From Prostheceraeus crozeri (lineage: Eukaryota; Platyhelminthes; Polycladida; Euryleptidae): a stretch of 64,000 bases of DNA. Below are positions 11,062 to 21,666 of this stretch, piece by piece. The translations under genes and the position numbers were made by a program. Each line of letters opens with the position of its first letter. The stretch's first letter is position 1. The stretch spans positions 1 through 64,000 of the forward strand of contig CAJQUW010001708.1 of the NCBI GenBank assembly GCA_907163375.1. The letters run 5' to 3'. Below the pieces are notes generated by a model. That model had not been told where the DNA came from and searched no databases. It saw only the letters and a program-made list of their open reading frames with translations.

Positions 11062-12780
11062 ATTTGACAGCGTCCAACATCGCAATACGGTGAAGAAAAC
11101 GGTGAAGACACTAAGCGTGTAGTGAGTGATTGGGATCTTCGAATCGTGAGGTAATTTAACAATCATTTACAAAATTTTCATGGTCTTTGCCAATTTTTTT
11201 CAATCCTTGGAAGACATTGTGAGACTTTATGTGTGGTGGTACATGTTGAACAGCTGTGGTGTCTTCTTTCTATCCTATTATGAACATCCCGAAAAGTGAA
11301 CTGGCAAATGCAGTGCACTCTCATTGTTGACATCCGGCTGAGACGAGCACTATGGTTGGTTGTAAGAGATCCGATGCCTCTGAGCTTTGAAGAAGCACCC
11401 GCATTCACAGTTTATTCTTATGTGAGATCAACTGGACATCAACTGAAGGCATGTGAAGTTTTGTACGGTGAGCACAACTGACTCCAAGATTTCGCGAGGT
11501 GTTGATAGGTGTCGTCTAAGTTCACCAAGTCAAGATAAATCCTGCCAACAATCTCGAGTAGTTTCCTTGATCATAAGCGAGAAATGGTGAATGATGGGCG
11601 TCAATGACTGAATGAGCAGATTTATGTCGTCAGTACTTATTGTCCTATCAAATTCATGCACGAATCCATTGCTGTACGGTGTCAATATATTTCAAACTTG
11701 ATCCGCTGTCAGGTCGATATTGTGATGTTCAGTTTCCCTAGAGTTCATTTCCACATAGGAAATTGTAATCTTGCTCTCTCTTGTTGATGTAATTCTTGGT
11801 CTCAATTTCCTGGTATGAATCCTAAAACCATCTAAGCGCAGAGCTTCCGTATTCTGTTTAACCAAAGAGATATAATTTAACCTCATAATTAATAGTGATG
11901 GCCATGCGAACATAATCGGTTACATGGCGTTCCATGACTATGAACGCTTGCAACAAGATAAATCGGTCCATATCTGATCCAACAATGTCTTGTCTGTTCA
12001 AAATGGAACTTGGTAACATAAAAATTTGCTCTTGTTGTTGTTGTAACAACTTTTATTAATATGAAAAGTGATCGTTTTAGTTAATTATTATTGATATCAA
12101 AACAGGAAAATGAATTATTGATTTATCATACTTGTTTGTGCATGTACGCTGACCGAGAAAGAAGAACCAAGTTCCAATCTTACCAAACCATCAAATAAAT
12201 TTAGCAACACGACTATTCCATTCCCATAATACATCATCATTAACATAAAAGTGTAGTCACTTTTTTGTCCTAAAAGTGCGAGTATTTTCCCATCTATATG
12301 GAAGAATGCGTCAGAAAAAGAGATGTAGCCAATGTGTCTAGTTATGCTTGCATGTTATGATGTAGAAATGATTATGAATTAAACTATTTATTGTAACAAT
12401 CATGGATATGATGCCAATATTAATAACTATTTTTCCGGATAGTAATCAACAAGCAAAAGATCCGATTAGTGTGCGACTAATGCATTATTGAAAGATAGTA
12501 ATTCCACCTTTTGCTGACTATTTCCTTTTTGGATAATGCCTAATTGCGGCAAGCACCGGAAAATTCTAAATAATAATTATGGTCTTTTTTCTACAGATAT
12601 GCCTGGAAGATCCAGATCCATCGATGACACTCCTGGTTTTTCTTCGGAGACATTGTATCCTTTAAGTACGCTATCTATTGCTCTAGTAAGCTCATGCTTT
12701 ATTGATAACTGACAAACAACATTTACTGATTTTTCATCATTCAATTTTAAGCATCGGGTATGCATTGTTTGATAATCAAC
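11062..12780. other. Unassigned sequence
   Basis: I see no gene or clear transposon end. A 105-codon minus-strand frame at 12577-12894 shows no domain and overlaps the more plausible frame at 12788 on the + strand. Confidence 0.5.
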
Positions 12781-12787
12781 AATTAAT

Positions 12788-13027
12788 TTGCTCCTCTTAA
12801 CAACGAAAAATAGTCTATTGATGTCCAAGTCTCTGATTGGTTGTAAAGAGGGCAACACACTTGAGAGAGCAAAATTGCCCATGAGACCTATCAACCAACT
12901 GGTACCGAAACAAAGGCGATGCCAGCTTAGTCCAAGAGAGCGTGACGGAAAATCAACAAAAAAATGTGTTTCTTGTCAAAAGACGGTGTGTGCCGAGCAC
13001 TCCATCATAGAATGTTCCAGTTGTTGA
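12788..13027 (+). pseudogene. Possible piggyBac-like transposase C-terminal remnant
   Basis: The 79-codon frame has a helix-like segment (SKSLIGCKEGNTLERAKL) followed by a Cys/His cluster: KKCVSCQKTVCAEHSIIECSSC read as C-x2-C-x4-C-x2-H-x5-C-x2-C. A C-terminal Cys-rich finger after an 'L-I-G' helix is typical of piggyBac-family transposases. No upstream catalytic core is visible, so it would be a 3' fragment. It could equally be another zinc-binding tail. Confidence 0.35.
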
Positions 13028-14640
13028 CTGTAGAAACTTGAATATACCAATTGTTATTGAGATCAATAGGAAAGCTGCTAGACACAAGATAGATTAGAAA
13101 CTTCCCTGAAAGGATTTGCTTTAAAGCTAAAAGCATAATCCTTTTGGATTCTCGCACTTTTTCGGTTGCAAAGTTTTTGACGTTTTTCCTGCATTTTCTA
13201 TCCCTTATTTCCGATCTTTATTGTTTCATCGGTTAATGTGTCGGCAACTTTAAAAGCTGCTTTGATGTGTGAAATAGAATCTCGATAACATGCTAATCGT
13301 AAGTATACTAAATTTCATATTTATATCATGCTACTTATGTTCGACATATACTACATGCTACTCATATATACTGATATGTAGCAGGATTGCGTTTTATTTG
13401 TCTTAATCTGCTATCATTATAGACAACTATCAACTATCGCATATAGGACTCATCAATTGCTGGAGTCCTGTTTTTGTTTAAAAACAAAACGTTTTTAAAA
13501 ATATTGTGTAAAGGCATGATTAAAGTAACGGCTACAAAAGTATTTTGGAATCATGCTAAAACGTATTTTCAAAAACGCAGCTTTTGTTCCATCTTTGAAA
13601 TCAATGTACAAAGTTCGGTTTTAAAACCATGATTAAAAATATAGTTTAAAAAAGTTTCAGAATGCTGTTCAAAATGAGACATCGTGATAAAATCCTTTTG
13701 TCACCACAGATATTTAATCGATATTATAGATCTGATGTTATTTAGCAAAATGCAAAGTGACAATTACCTAGAGTTGATGTACATGCTAGGCAATGAGCAT
13801 TATCTCATAAATGTACAATTAGTGTCTATCAACTCCATCTAAACACAAAAGACAGAAAGGTGTGAATGTGTTACCAAAACCAAAATTTGGTAGTTTACGT
13901 GATAAGCTTGATGTAATAATTGTCATTATATTGGAATTTCTAAAAAAGCATATCTTTAACCTTTTTCGAAAATCAAGTAACTGTGGAACATGAGCTGATT
14001 TGGAGCTGATATATTGATCACATGAGCAAAACTAATTGACGTGTGAATCGTTTATATCTATCTATTCAGAAATACCCTTTCAAACATGTGCAGATTACTA
14101 TAGATAAGAGATTTTTGACCATCGACCCGTGATTGAGTTCTGCGATGACCTTAGACATCAAAGCAATTACACCTTTCTGACCCGCCTTTATAAATGCTTA
14201 CCGATGGGGGTGTGAAGCAAACGGTTCAAGTTTCATCTACAAAGTTGGCAGAAATTGAGTGCCTATTTAAAAATGTCTCTTATTCGTTAAGTACTATTCA
14301 GGTTATAACATTTAAGCATGATGTCCATCAGGCCTTGTCACTATAGTTTCATAGTTAGATTTTTGATGCTTTCAGATTTCCATGACTGCAAAGTTGACAG
14401 ATTTGATCAGATAACAGATATTTGATTACTTGATTATATCAGCATTGCCTTTGAGTGCCGACATGATTTTAGATAGTCGAGACTCTGGTCTACCGTCTAC
14501 AACCGACGTATCTCTCACACACTTATCAACTTTTATAGTCCGCCCGTGGGCAAGTTTGAATTGACATCGATTATTGCTATTAACTTGATTGTGATACTGC
14601 ATGATACACATGTACATATACAACGCTGCAATCTACACCT
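13028..14640. other. Unassigned sequence
   Basis: No gene, RNA or repeat boundary is recognised in this AT-rich stretch. Confidence 0.5.
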
Positions 14641-15030
14641 ATTCCATATGTATTTCAGATAGAGAGTTATGTATTTCAGAAGTGAGAAATGGATTTCAGA
14701 AAACGAAATATGTATTTTATAAGTGAAATATGGATTTCTGAATGCGAAGCATAAGCATATATTTCAGAAATGATTTATGTGTTTCAGAAATAAAATATGG
14801 ATTTCAGAAATCGAAACATCTATTTTAGAATACCAAATACGTATCTATTTCTGATTAAAAAGTATCTTCCCAGAATACGACAAATGAATTTCAGAAGCAA
14901 AATATGGATTTTAGAGTGAAATATTCATCATATTTCATTTCTGAAATACATATTGCACTCTCCGAGATCCATATTTCATTTCTGAAACACTTATTTTGTT
15001 TTCTAAATTTCATGCTTGCTTTTCCGAAAT
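14640..15030. repeat. Degenerate repeat field of a TATGGATTTCAGAAA-type unit
   Basis: About a dozen degenerate copies of a roughly 20-35 bp unit containing ATTTCAGAA and GAAATATGGA occur up to about 14925, and then inverted copies (CATATTTCATTTCTGAAATA) follow to about 15010. Direct plus inverted copies make a loose palindrome. It lies just upstream of the first XDH exon seen. Confidence 0.6.
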
Positions 15031-15348
15031 ACTTATGGAAAACTTATGATGAATTGAATAAAAGTGAATGCTTTTGGAACACATTATACACTACTAGTTT
15101 CAGACCTTCCATTGATGACAAAATAAATGAGAGATAGATGCAACTTTACAAAGATATCAAAATGAATGCCCTAACTTTCAACGTTGAAGGAAAGCTAGTT
15201 TCATATTTTCCTAGATGCCAATCAACATGACGTGCCACCGAAGTCCTCTGCGTGTATTTTCTATAACTCAGAACTAATGAGTATAGTCATCTCAACAATA
15301 AAACATTCTTTTTTCCTCATGTCGACTTTCCATAATAATTGATCACAG

Positions 15349-15445
15349 TACGACTGACTGGTACAAAGCTTGGTTGTGGTGAAGGAGGTTGCGGAGCTTG
15401 CACTGTCATGGTTTCCAAATTCGATCATCGCACACAAAGTGTCAA
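15349..15445 (+). CDS. XDH: Xanthine dehydrogenase exon: first 2Fe-2S cluster
   Basis: The exon encodes [20 protein letters not shown] and then [12 protein letters not shown]. The three cysteines C-x4-C-x2-C are ligands of the plant-ferredoxin-type 2Fe-2S cluster of the molybdo-flavoenzyme xanthine dehydrogenase, which oxidises hypoxanthine and xanthine to urate in the cytosol. An acceptor AG ends at 15348 and a GTAAGT donor starts at 15446. The exon enters and leaves mid-codon, so a first exon with the start methionine must lie upstream, but I did not find it. Aldehyde oxidase shares these residues, so the XDH/AOX choice rests on overall resemblance. Confidence 0.9.
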
Positions 15446-15511
15446 GTAAGTGTCTTCAAGCTCTCGCCTTTCGAGATAAGTTACAATGAGTGTTGCATCT
15501 TCGTTTTTCAG

Positions 15512-15746
15512 ACATTTGTCAGTGAATGCTTGCCTAGCCCCATTGTGTTCAATGCATGGTTTAGCAGTCACGACAGTGGAAGGTATTGGATCGACTGCAA
15601 AGGCGCTCCACCCAGTGCAAGAACGCCTTGCAAAAGCTCATGGGTCACAATGTGGATTTTGTACGCCCGGAATTGTGATATCAATGTACACCCTGCTGCG
15701 GAATCAACCAGTGCCAGAGAATGAGGATCTTGAAGTAGCATTTCAA
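15512..15746 (+). CDS. XDH: Xanthine dehydrogenase exon: fourth ligand and second Fe-S domain
   Basis: After a 66-bp intron (GT at 15446, AG at 15510-15511) the frame continues [47 protein letters not shown] and [13 protein letters not shown]. The Cys in NACLAP completes the first cluster, and C-G-F-C gives two ligands of the second 2Fe-2S cluster. The exon ends ...EVAFQ plus one base before GTGAAC (15747). The single base completes a Gly codon with the exon at 27074, giving the expected A-F-x-G-N-L-C-R-C. No stop or frameshift is present. Confidence 0.95.
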
Positions 15747-16327
15747 GGTGAACATTTTCTTGTCCAAAATCTTGAAACATCTAACAATGCAACGTGCTAC
15801 GTACAGTGTAAATCGCTCGCCATGCATATATAATAAACCAATAGGTGTTCCAAAATGAAAAGATTACAACGAAAAATTGTGTAATAAATTAATGAGTGGT
15901 TACTGAACAACAGCCTAGTGAGCTGTACCGCAACGCTGTGATATCTTGATTGTTCTAAAATATCATTCAAATAAATCATTCAATATTAAGATATTGATAA
16001 AAACTTAATTTTCAGAGGTGCTAGTAATAATGAGAAGCAGACTGTATATTTTCGACCATCCAGAAAATCCGAAAATCTTCACACCATGAAAAAGATATCA
16101 GGTAAATTGACACTGTCAGCCAATTTTCATCAAAAAATTCTGTCGTCTCGATGTTGAAACACTGCATTGCGTTCAACATTATTTCGAGAGGACCACTGGT
16201 CAAAACTATCCACTTAAGAAAGTGGCATACATATCAAATGATCTATGAAGCATTAGGATTCTCTTGGTACAATGTTTATAAGAATTGAATTACAGCTTCC
16301 GAATTTTGCAATCTACAATATGCTGAT
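15747..16327 (+). other. XDH intron before the Kolobok insertion
   Basis: Intron sequence with no gene. Its end (from about 16255, with TTCTCTTGGTA) resembles the reverse complement of sequence near 21580, so the left arm of the large inverted repeat probably begins here and is cut by the Kolobok. Confidence 0.5.
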
Positions 16328-16563
16328 TTAAAGGCAGGGTCAACGGAAAAATTATTTTTTCATCAAAGATACGACTTTTGATCGCGAGTAGAACACACCG
16401 AGTTGCACGCTGCATCATTGTCTCGTTTAGCCACAGGAGCGCTTTTCCCTATGCGTGCTGACGTCATCGCCACCAAGCAGCAGGATTCGGCAGTCAAGTT
16501 AACGCAGACAATCACTATTCATTCTCATAACAACAATTAAGATTTTGTGACCGTCTATTAAAA

Positions 16564-16758
16564 ATGGTCGTTTGCAGTGTATTCGGTTGTACTAACCATA
16601 ACTCAAAAGCAAAAGATAGATCATATCATAAATTCCCGAAACACCAATTAATTCGACAACAATGGATTCATCGGTGTGATAGAAAGGGTATCAACGGAAA
16701 GAAATGGGGACCATCGCCATTCAGTGTTTGCAGTGACCTTTCAGAGTTCCTGACAATA
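16564..16758 (+). pseudogene. THAP zinc finger of the Kolobok transposase, truncated
   Basis: MVVCSVFGCTNHNSKAKDRS opens a THAP C2CH DNA-binding finger: C4 and C9, a conserved Trp in QQWIHRC, then VCSD. The expected final His (C-S-D-H-F) is not there; the sequence switches at about 16740 to the reverse complement of a different domain. The finger would bind transposon ends. The frame runs on to 16893 without further THAP similarity. Confidence 0.75.
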
Positions 16759-16958
16759 TCGCATACTTCCTCGATTTCCCAACAACAAATACACTCTCTA
16801 TGGGTAGGCATTACTGTGCAATGCTCACACCAGCACCATGTAAGAGAAAATTGTCTATCAGAATCTTCCATAAAAGTATCACTCTGGTCTTGAAGCTGAA
16901 TACCTCGTTGCGATAACATATCCATAGTTGGCTCATGTTGGTAGGGAAGGATCTGCAA
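16741..16958 (-). pseudogene. P2X7-like Cys-rich intracellular domain, opposite strand, truncated
   Basis: Reading from 16958, the frame gives LPYQHEP near its start and then WCWCEHCTVMPTHRECICCW followed by EIEEV. The W-C-x-C-x2-C-x2-M-P-T-x3-E-C-x-C-C pattern is the zinc-binding 'ballast' signature of the P2X7 receptor C-terminal domain family, which also occurs as a free-standing domain in many invertebrates. No receptor channel is encoded. The domain stops at about 16740, where the antisense of the THAP finger begins, so its C-terminal half is gone. Whether it belonged to the Kolobok or was captured by it is unknown. Confidence 0.65.
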
Positions 16959-17259
16959 ATGAATAGACGTGCTTTTGTACCTGCAAAAGGTAGACCTAAA
17001 CCCCTATCGAAATACACAGTACTTATTGCTCATTTCTGCATCTGCCTAAGTAATGGGAGCTAATGTACATGTACAAGTGAATGAATATATATGTCCTAAG
17101 TTTGTACACAAATTCTGGATTACTATCACAGTAAAACCGTCTCGAACACATATTTGGACGGCATGTTGCCAGATTATAAAAACACTGTAACACAGGAATG
17201 CTCTAAAAATGAGATAAAATACTTCGCTATCTTACTCAGATAAAATTACTTTCTTGTAG

Positions 17260-18073
17260 ATTTGATTCTCCTGGATATTCGGCCCTTATGTGTGCATACA
17301 CATTGATGGATTATCAAACCGGCTTGATCATACATGCTGAGCTAATCGATAAGACAATAGAAAATTGCTCCAACCCAGCCATGGAAATTCTCGGGTGTGA
17401 TCGCGCCTTAAGAAAGGTTCAGTCTGATCAAAACGTACGAATTTTATCAACTGATCGCAATCCTGGTATCATCAAAATGTTGAGAAATGATCACTCAACT
17501 ATCGAGCATGAATTTGATCCATGGCATATTGCCAAATCTGTGAAGAAGCGTATACATAATGCTGCGTGTTCTAAAGGAAACGAGATTCTTGATATTTGGC
17601 TGAAAAGCATAACGAATCATCTTTGGTGGTCATGCTCAAGTTGTGATGGTGATTCTGATATATTGATTGAGAAGTGGACATCTATCCTATATCACATATC
17701 AAATAAACAGTCTTGGTCCGACAATTGCAAATTCCATAAATGTGAGCATTCAGAACTGTCAGTGGATGATCAGAAGCCATGGATTTCCGCGGACTCTAAA
17801 ACCTACTGTGATTTGAAAAGTATCATAACAAATCCTCAATTGCAGAGAGATTTGCGAAAGTGTAGGCACTTCATACATACATCATATCTTGAAACTTTCC
17901 ATAACGTTATTCTTAAGTATGCTCCTAAGCGATTATACTTTCCCTACTCAACAATGAAGATGCGACTTCAACTAGCCGTGATTGATCATAATGTTGGAAT
18001 CGGGCGTGATGGCCACGATTTAAAGACAGAAAGAGTGTGGAAAAAAGCAACGAAGTGTTATAAGAACCGCTAA
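17260..18073 (+). pseudogene. Kolobok transposase catalytic exon
   Basis: An acceptor AG ends at 17259; coding starts FDSPGYSALMCAYTLMDYQT, the block that carries the first acidic catalytic region in this family. Then come ILSTDRNPGIIKML (second Asp), FDPWHIAKSVKKRI (D-x2-H signature) and SYLETFHNVILKYAPKR (final Glu). The exon is open for about 270 codons and ends at a stop at 18073. The exon(s) joining it to the THAP finger are missing or replaced by the inverted segment, so I expect no functional enzyme. Confidence 0.8.
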
Positions 18074-18507
18074 GTATACTGTAAAAAGTCTCATGAATGG
18101 CGACATGCTATTTTGCTCGACGTTATTAAATCTATTTGAACTACTGTTAAGCTTTTCTATTATTCTAATCGTACTGAAATTATGATGTCTTATATTTGAG
18201 GTAGACATGTGCTTCATGATATGAAGGTGTGTTTGAGATGCTACAATTATAAAAACTTGCAACTTACCTCTTTGCTCTCCATTATTCACAGATCAAACCG
18301 TAGAAAAAATGTTATTGTTTATGATTGTCTGCGTTAACTTGACTGCCGAATCTTGCTGTTGGTGGCGATGACGTCAGCACGCATAGGGAAAAGCGCTCCT
18401 GTGGCTAAACGAGACAATGATGCAGCGTGCAACCCGGTGTGTTCTACTCGCGATCAAATGTCGTATCTTTGATGAAAAAATAATTTTTCCGTTGACCCTG
18501 CCTTTCA

Positions 18508-19258
18508 GGCCTTTTGTCAATAAAGATCGCTCTAATGTGTGCATGGCACTTACTACTGTTTTGTAAGTGATTCTCATAAATAATCAATAAGTATTCAACC
18601 ATCAACAATTATGTATCATGTGATTTCGAAATTAAGCATATTATCAATCCGAAATAAAAACACATTGCAATTCATGAACGCAAGTATAGTTTTTCTTGAG
18701 ATATATAACTCAAGATCACATAAGATTTCATAAGATATCGTTTGATTGAAGTGATGTTTATCAACTTAATTAATGAAGCGGAGCTACGTAGGAGTCGTGT
18801 TAGTGTTACTAGGCGGGTTGTAGCAACGACATATAGCATTAATTAGACAATAATTCTCATGTAGCTTATGAACTCTAAATATCACGCTATTCCTCAAAAT
18901 GCACACGATTGATAATACTGACAGAAGTTATTTGAGAGTAGTGTACAACATATATAATTTTTCTGCTAGATGACTTAAGGCTCTACATACGAAAGCTATA
19001 CAAATGAGGCCGAATTTGCATAGGCCTCGTATATAAAACATACCAACAGCTCGTACTTCATTGTAAAGCTGCCAATCATAGGCAGAATAGTTCGTATCGC
19101 TACATACCAATCACATACGAAATTAAGTGAGCTTTCGTATGAAAAACATACCAGATCTCTGTAAACATACGAGAATCTCGTATCAGATGTTAGTTTCAAA
19201 CTCTATGTGAATTTGGTATATCTTTGTATGTAATTTTCGTATCCAGCGATTTACAGTG
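18508..19258. repeat. Left arm of a large inverted repeat
   Basis: Reverse-complement match to 20675-21475, with moderate divergence and indels. Landmarks are TATTGACAAA/TTTGTCAATA at the outer part, the CAACAATTATG block near 18605, and an inner end GCGATTTACAGTG at about 19247-19258. The inner 300 bp are rich in CATAC/GTATG words. The arm begins where the Kolobok ends because the Kolobok sits inside it. Confidence 0.8.
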
Positions 19259-20674
19259 TACAATCGGATCGGATCGACGATTCGACTGATTCCACGCACA
19301 TCTTCACGCTTACAATGACACGCGATTTACAATGACAAATGTGCCCCGTTTGCAATAGTTAACACACTTTCACAGTTCAAGTGCAAAAACAGCATGGTAG
19401 AAAGTAGTGGTAAGTATAGAAACAACAATACCACTATTCCCGCGTAATTAATTGACTTCATTCGAGCTTTTGAAGGTTTGTCAAAGTTAGAATGCGCCTA
19501 AATCGATGTGGTAAAATTAAATTTTTCCTCTGTCACCAAATCATTAAGTCTAATGCAGGCGCATGCTGCTTTGAAGAAAGCATCACTCTTCGTACAAAGT
19601 CCTTTCTCCATTTGGTAATACTGATTTCAGCTTCAAGAAATTCGTTATACGCTGTTGACACAATTGACATAATGTTGACTAAAAGAGGATCATAATCATC
19701 GCATCACCTGCAGGTGCCTTAGTCATCGCCTGATTTGTAGCTTAGCTAGACCGAATCAGTTAGCTCACTTCCACGTCTTCGACAACGCACGTTCGACCCT
19801 TTCATGCGAGTGCTTTGATGCAATTTCGTCAAATCGATCAATTTAAAATGGTCAGGGTAATTAGGCAGGCCGTGTTTTACTAATAAAGTAGACAGTAATC
19901 TCCAATGCCACGTACTAGGATGAAAATGCCCAAGTGGACAAATTTCATATTTAATCTTCTTTTGAAGGTAGCAATTTCTGTTTGTTAGAGCATTTTTCTC
20001 TCCCGATTTATAATCAATGATATTTAGGTTTATTGTCTCGTATTTCAATTTGCACGTCATTCATGCGTGTAATTGTGTAGCCTTTGTAATAGAGTTCGTC
20101 AGTGAAATACTTTATATTTCTAATTCCTTGAGTTGCTTAGAAATGCAGGGGTTAAGGAAACCATGTAAAACAGTCCATAGTATTAGCAATGATTCGCAGG
20201 GAGTGCACGTAACTTGGCATTAAATTCTCCACAATAATAATGCAAAAATCATGAAGATTGTAGAGTGCCAGCATAGAAAGATGTCCGTAGACTTGAGCCA
20301 TTTACGCGTAAAAATCCTCTGTATCATCCGACGACGCTACGCTTCGCCCTACAAGGGTTCAGCTTGATCAAAATTTCAAAATCGAAATTTTAAGACAACT
20401 TGTGAATGGTTGCATTCTAAGTTAAAAATGGGGTCAGACCTGAATATCCTCTATTTCATTCAATATCAGGAATCCTCAGCAGGCCTAGTTCACATCTGTA
20501 AACATCATCACTCGTTCAACATGTGATGCAGTAACTTCCGAATAATTTGCCCTCACCGAAAAAATCGGTGAGCTCATTTTGCTGATTATCTCATGAAACC
20601 CTTGAAGATGTGATTATAGATTAAGCGATCGAAGAAAGTCTATAAGGATGCTACCTTTGCATTCAGGCACTGCA
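19259..20674. other. Spacer between inverted-repeat arms
   Basis: About 1.4 kb of unique sequence between the arms. A 104-codon minus-strand frame (19746-20060) has no recognisable domain. I see no transposase, so this may be a non-autonomous element or a host segment trapped between two inserted copies. Confidence 0.5.
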
Positions 20675-21475
20675 CTGTAAATCGCTGGATACGAAAATTA
20701 CATACAAACATATACCAGAATCACATACAACTTGAAACTAACATCTGATACGAGATTCTCGTATGTTTACAGAGATCTGGTATGTTTTTCATACGAAATC
20801 TCACTTACTATCGTATGTGATTGGTATGTAGCGATACGAACTATTCTATCTGTGATTACACTGAAATACGAGTTGTTGGTATGTTTTTTGTACGAGAACA
20901 GATGCAAATTCATCCTTATACGCATGCCTCTGGCGTGCATTTCGTATGTGCAGCATTAAGTTACATAGCAAAAAATAGGTGTATTATATACTACTGTCAA
21001 ATAACTTGTTTCATTAATATCAGTCGCGAATATTTTTTGTTTGATAGAGTGATATTTAACTAGATTAGATTTATTGTGAATTATATGCTCCACGAGATTG
21101 TCGTCGTTGCTACTTGTCTAGCAACATTTACAGGACGTTCAGTTAGCTCTCCTTTATAAGCCAAGTTGATAAACATCAGTTCATTCAAACGATATCTTTC
21201 GTGCAATTATGTTGACTTATATATTTCAAACATAACTATTTTTGCGTTCATGAAATATAATGTGTATTTTTTTCGGATTGATAATATGTTTAATTTCAAA
21301 ATTCCATAATGCATAATTGTTGATGGTTGAATACTTATTGATTATTCATCTTAGACTTACGTGTATGAAAATCGAATTCAGTATTGAAAGTATGACTCTT
21401 GAATGTCATTATCTCACTACTTGCAGAGCAGTAGTAATATTAGTGTGATCTTTATTGACAAAGGCCTTAAATCAA
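20675..21475. repeat. Right arm of the large inverted repeat
   Basis: Starts CACTGTAAATCGCT at about 20673 and runs outward as the reverse complement of 18508-19258. Beyond 21475 it continues through ATTTAAGG, the empty form of the Kolobok target, and on into sequence that matches before 16327. Confidence 0.8.
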
Positions 21476-21479
21476 CATA

Positions 21480-21666
21480 CTTTGGACATGATTTATGATT
21501 TCTTTTAACATTGTGCTGGTATGGCTTTAGTACGTAAAGCATACCACATTTGAAATTACATACGAAAAGCATACAAATATATATACCAAGAGAATACAGA
21601 AATATACCAAAAAATATTTTGGTATGCATCATTCGTATGTGATTGGTATTGAGCGATTTACAGTGT
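21480..21666. repeat. Third CATAC/GTATG-rich segment with the same terminus
   Basis: Many ATACxxA/TxxGTAT words, ending GAGCGATTTACAGTG at about 21652-21666, the same terminal motif as the inner ends of the two arms (19258, 20675). It suggests a MITE family whose end is CACTGTAAATCGCT and whose body is built of short ATAC repeats. Confidence 0.55.

Larger units (their letters stand above)
16332..18503 (+). mobile_element. Kolobok transposon (TTAA target), 2.17 kb
   Basis: TIRs of about 185 bp (16332-16517 and 18320-18503) begin AGGCAGGGTCAACGG. TTAA lies at 16328-16331, and TTCA, one change away, at 18504-18507. The uninterrupted sister sequence near 21465-21485 reads through a single TTAA at the same point, proving the target site. 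The element encodes a THAP finger and a DDE transposase exon on the + strand, and a P2X7-like Cys-rich domain on the - strand. Confidence 0.9.

Noticed and set aside
15389-15724. Alternative frame across the XDH exons
   Set aside because: A shadow of the real XDH frame; it ignores the splice sites and loses the Fe-S cysteines.
16332-18503. P-element or hAT assignment for the THAP transposon
   Set aside because: No 8-bp duplication exists at its ends, while the TTAA site is confirmed by the uninterrupted sister arm.
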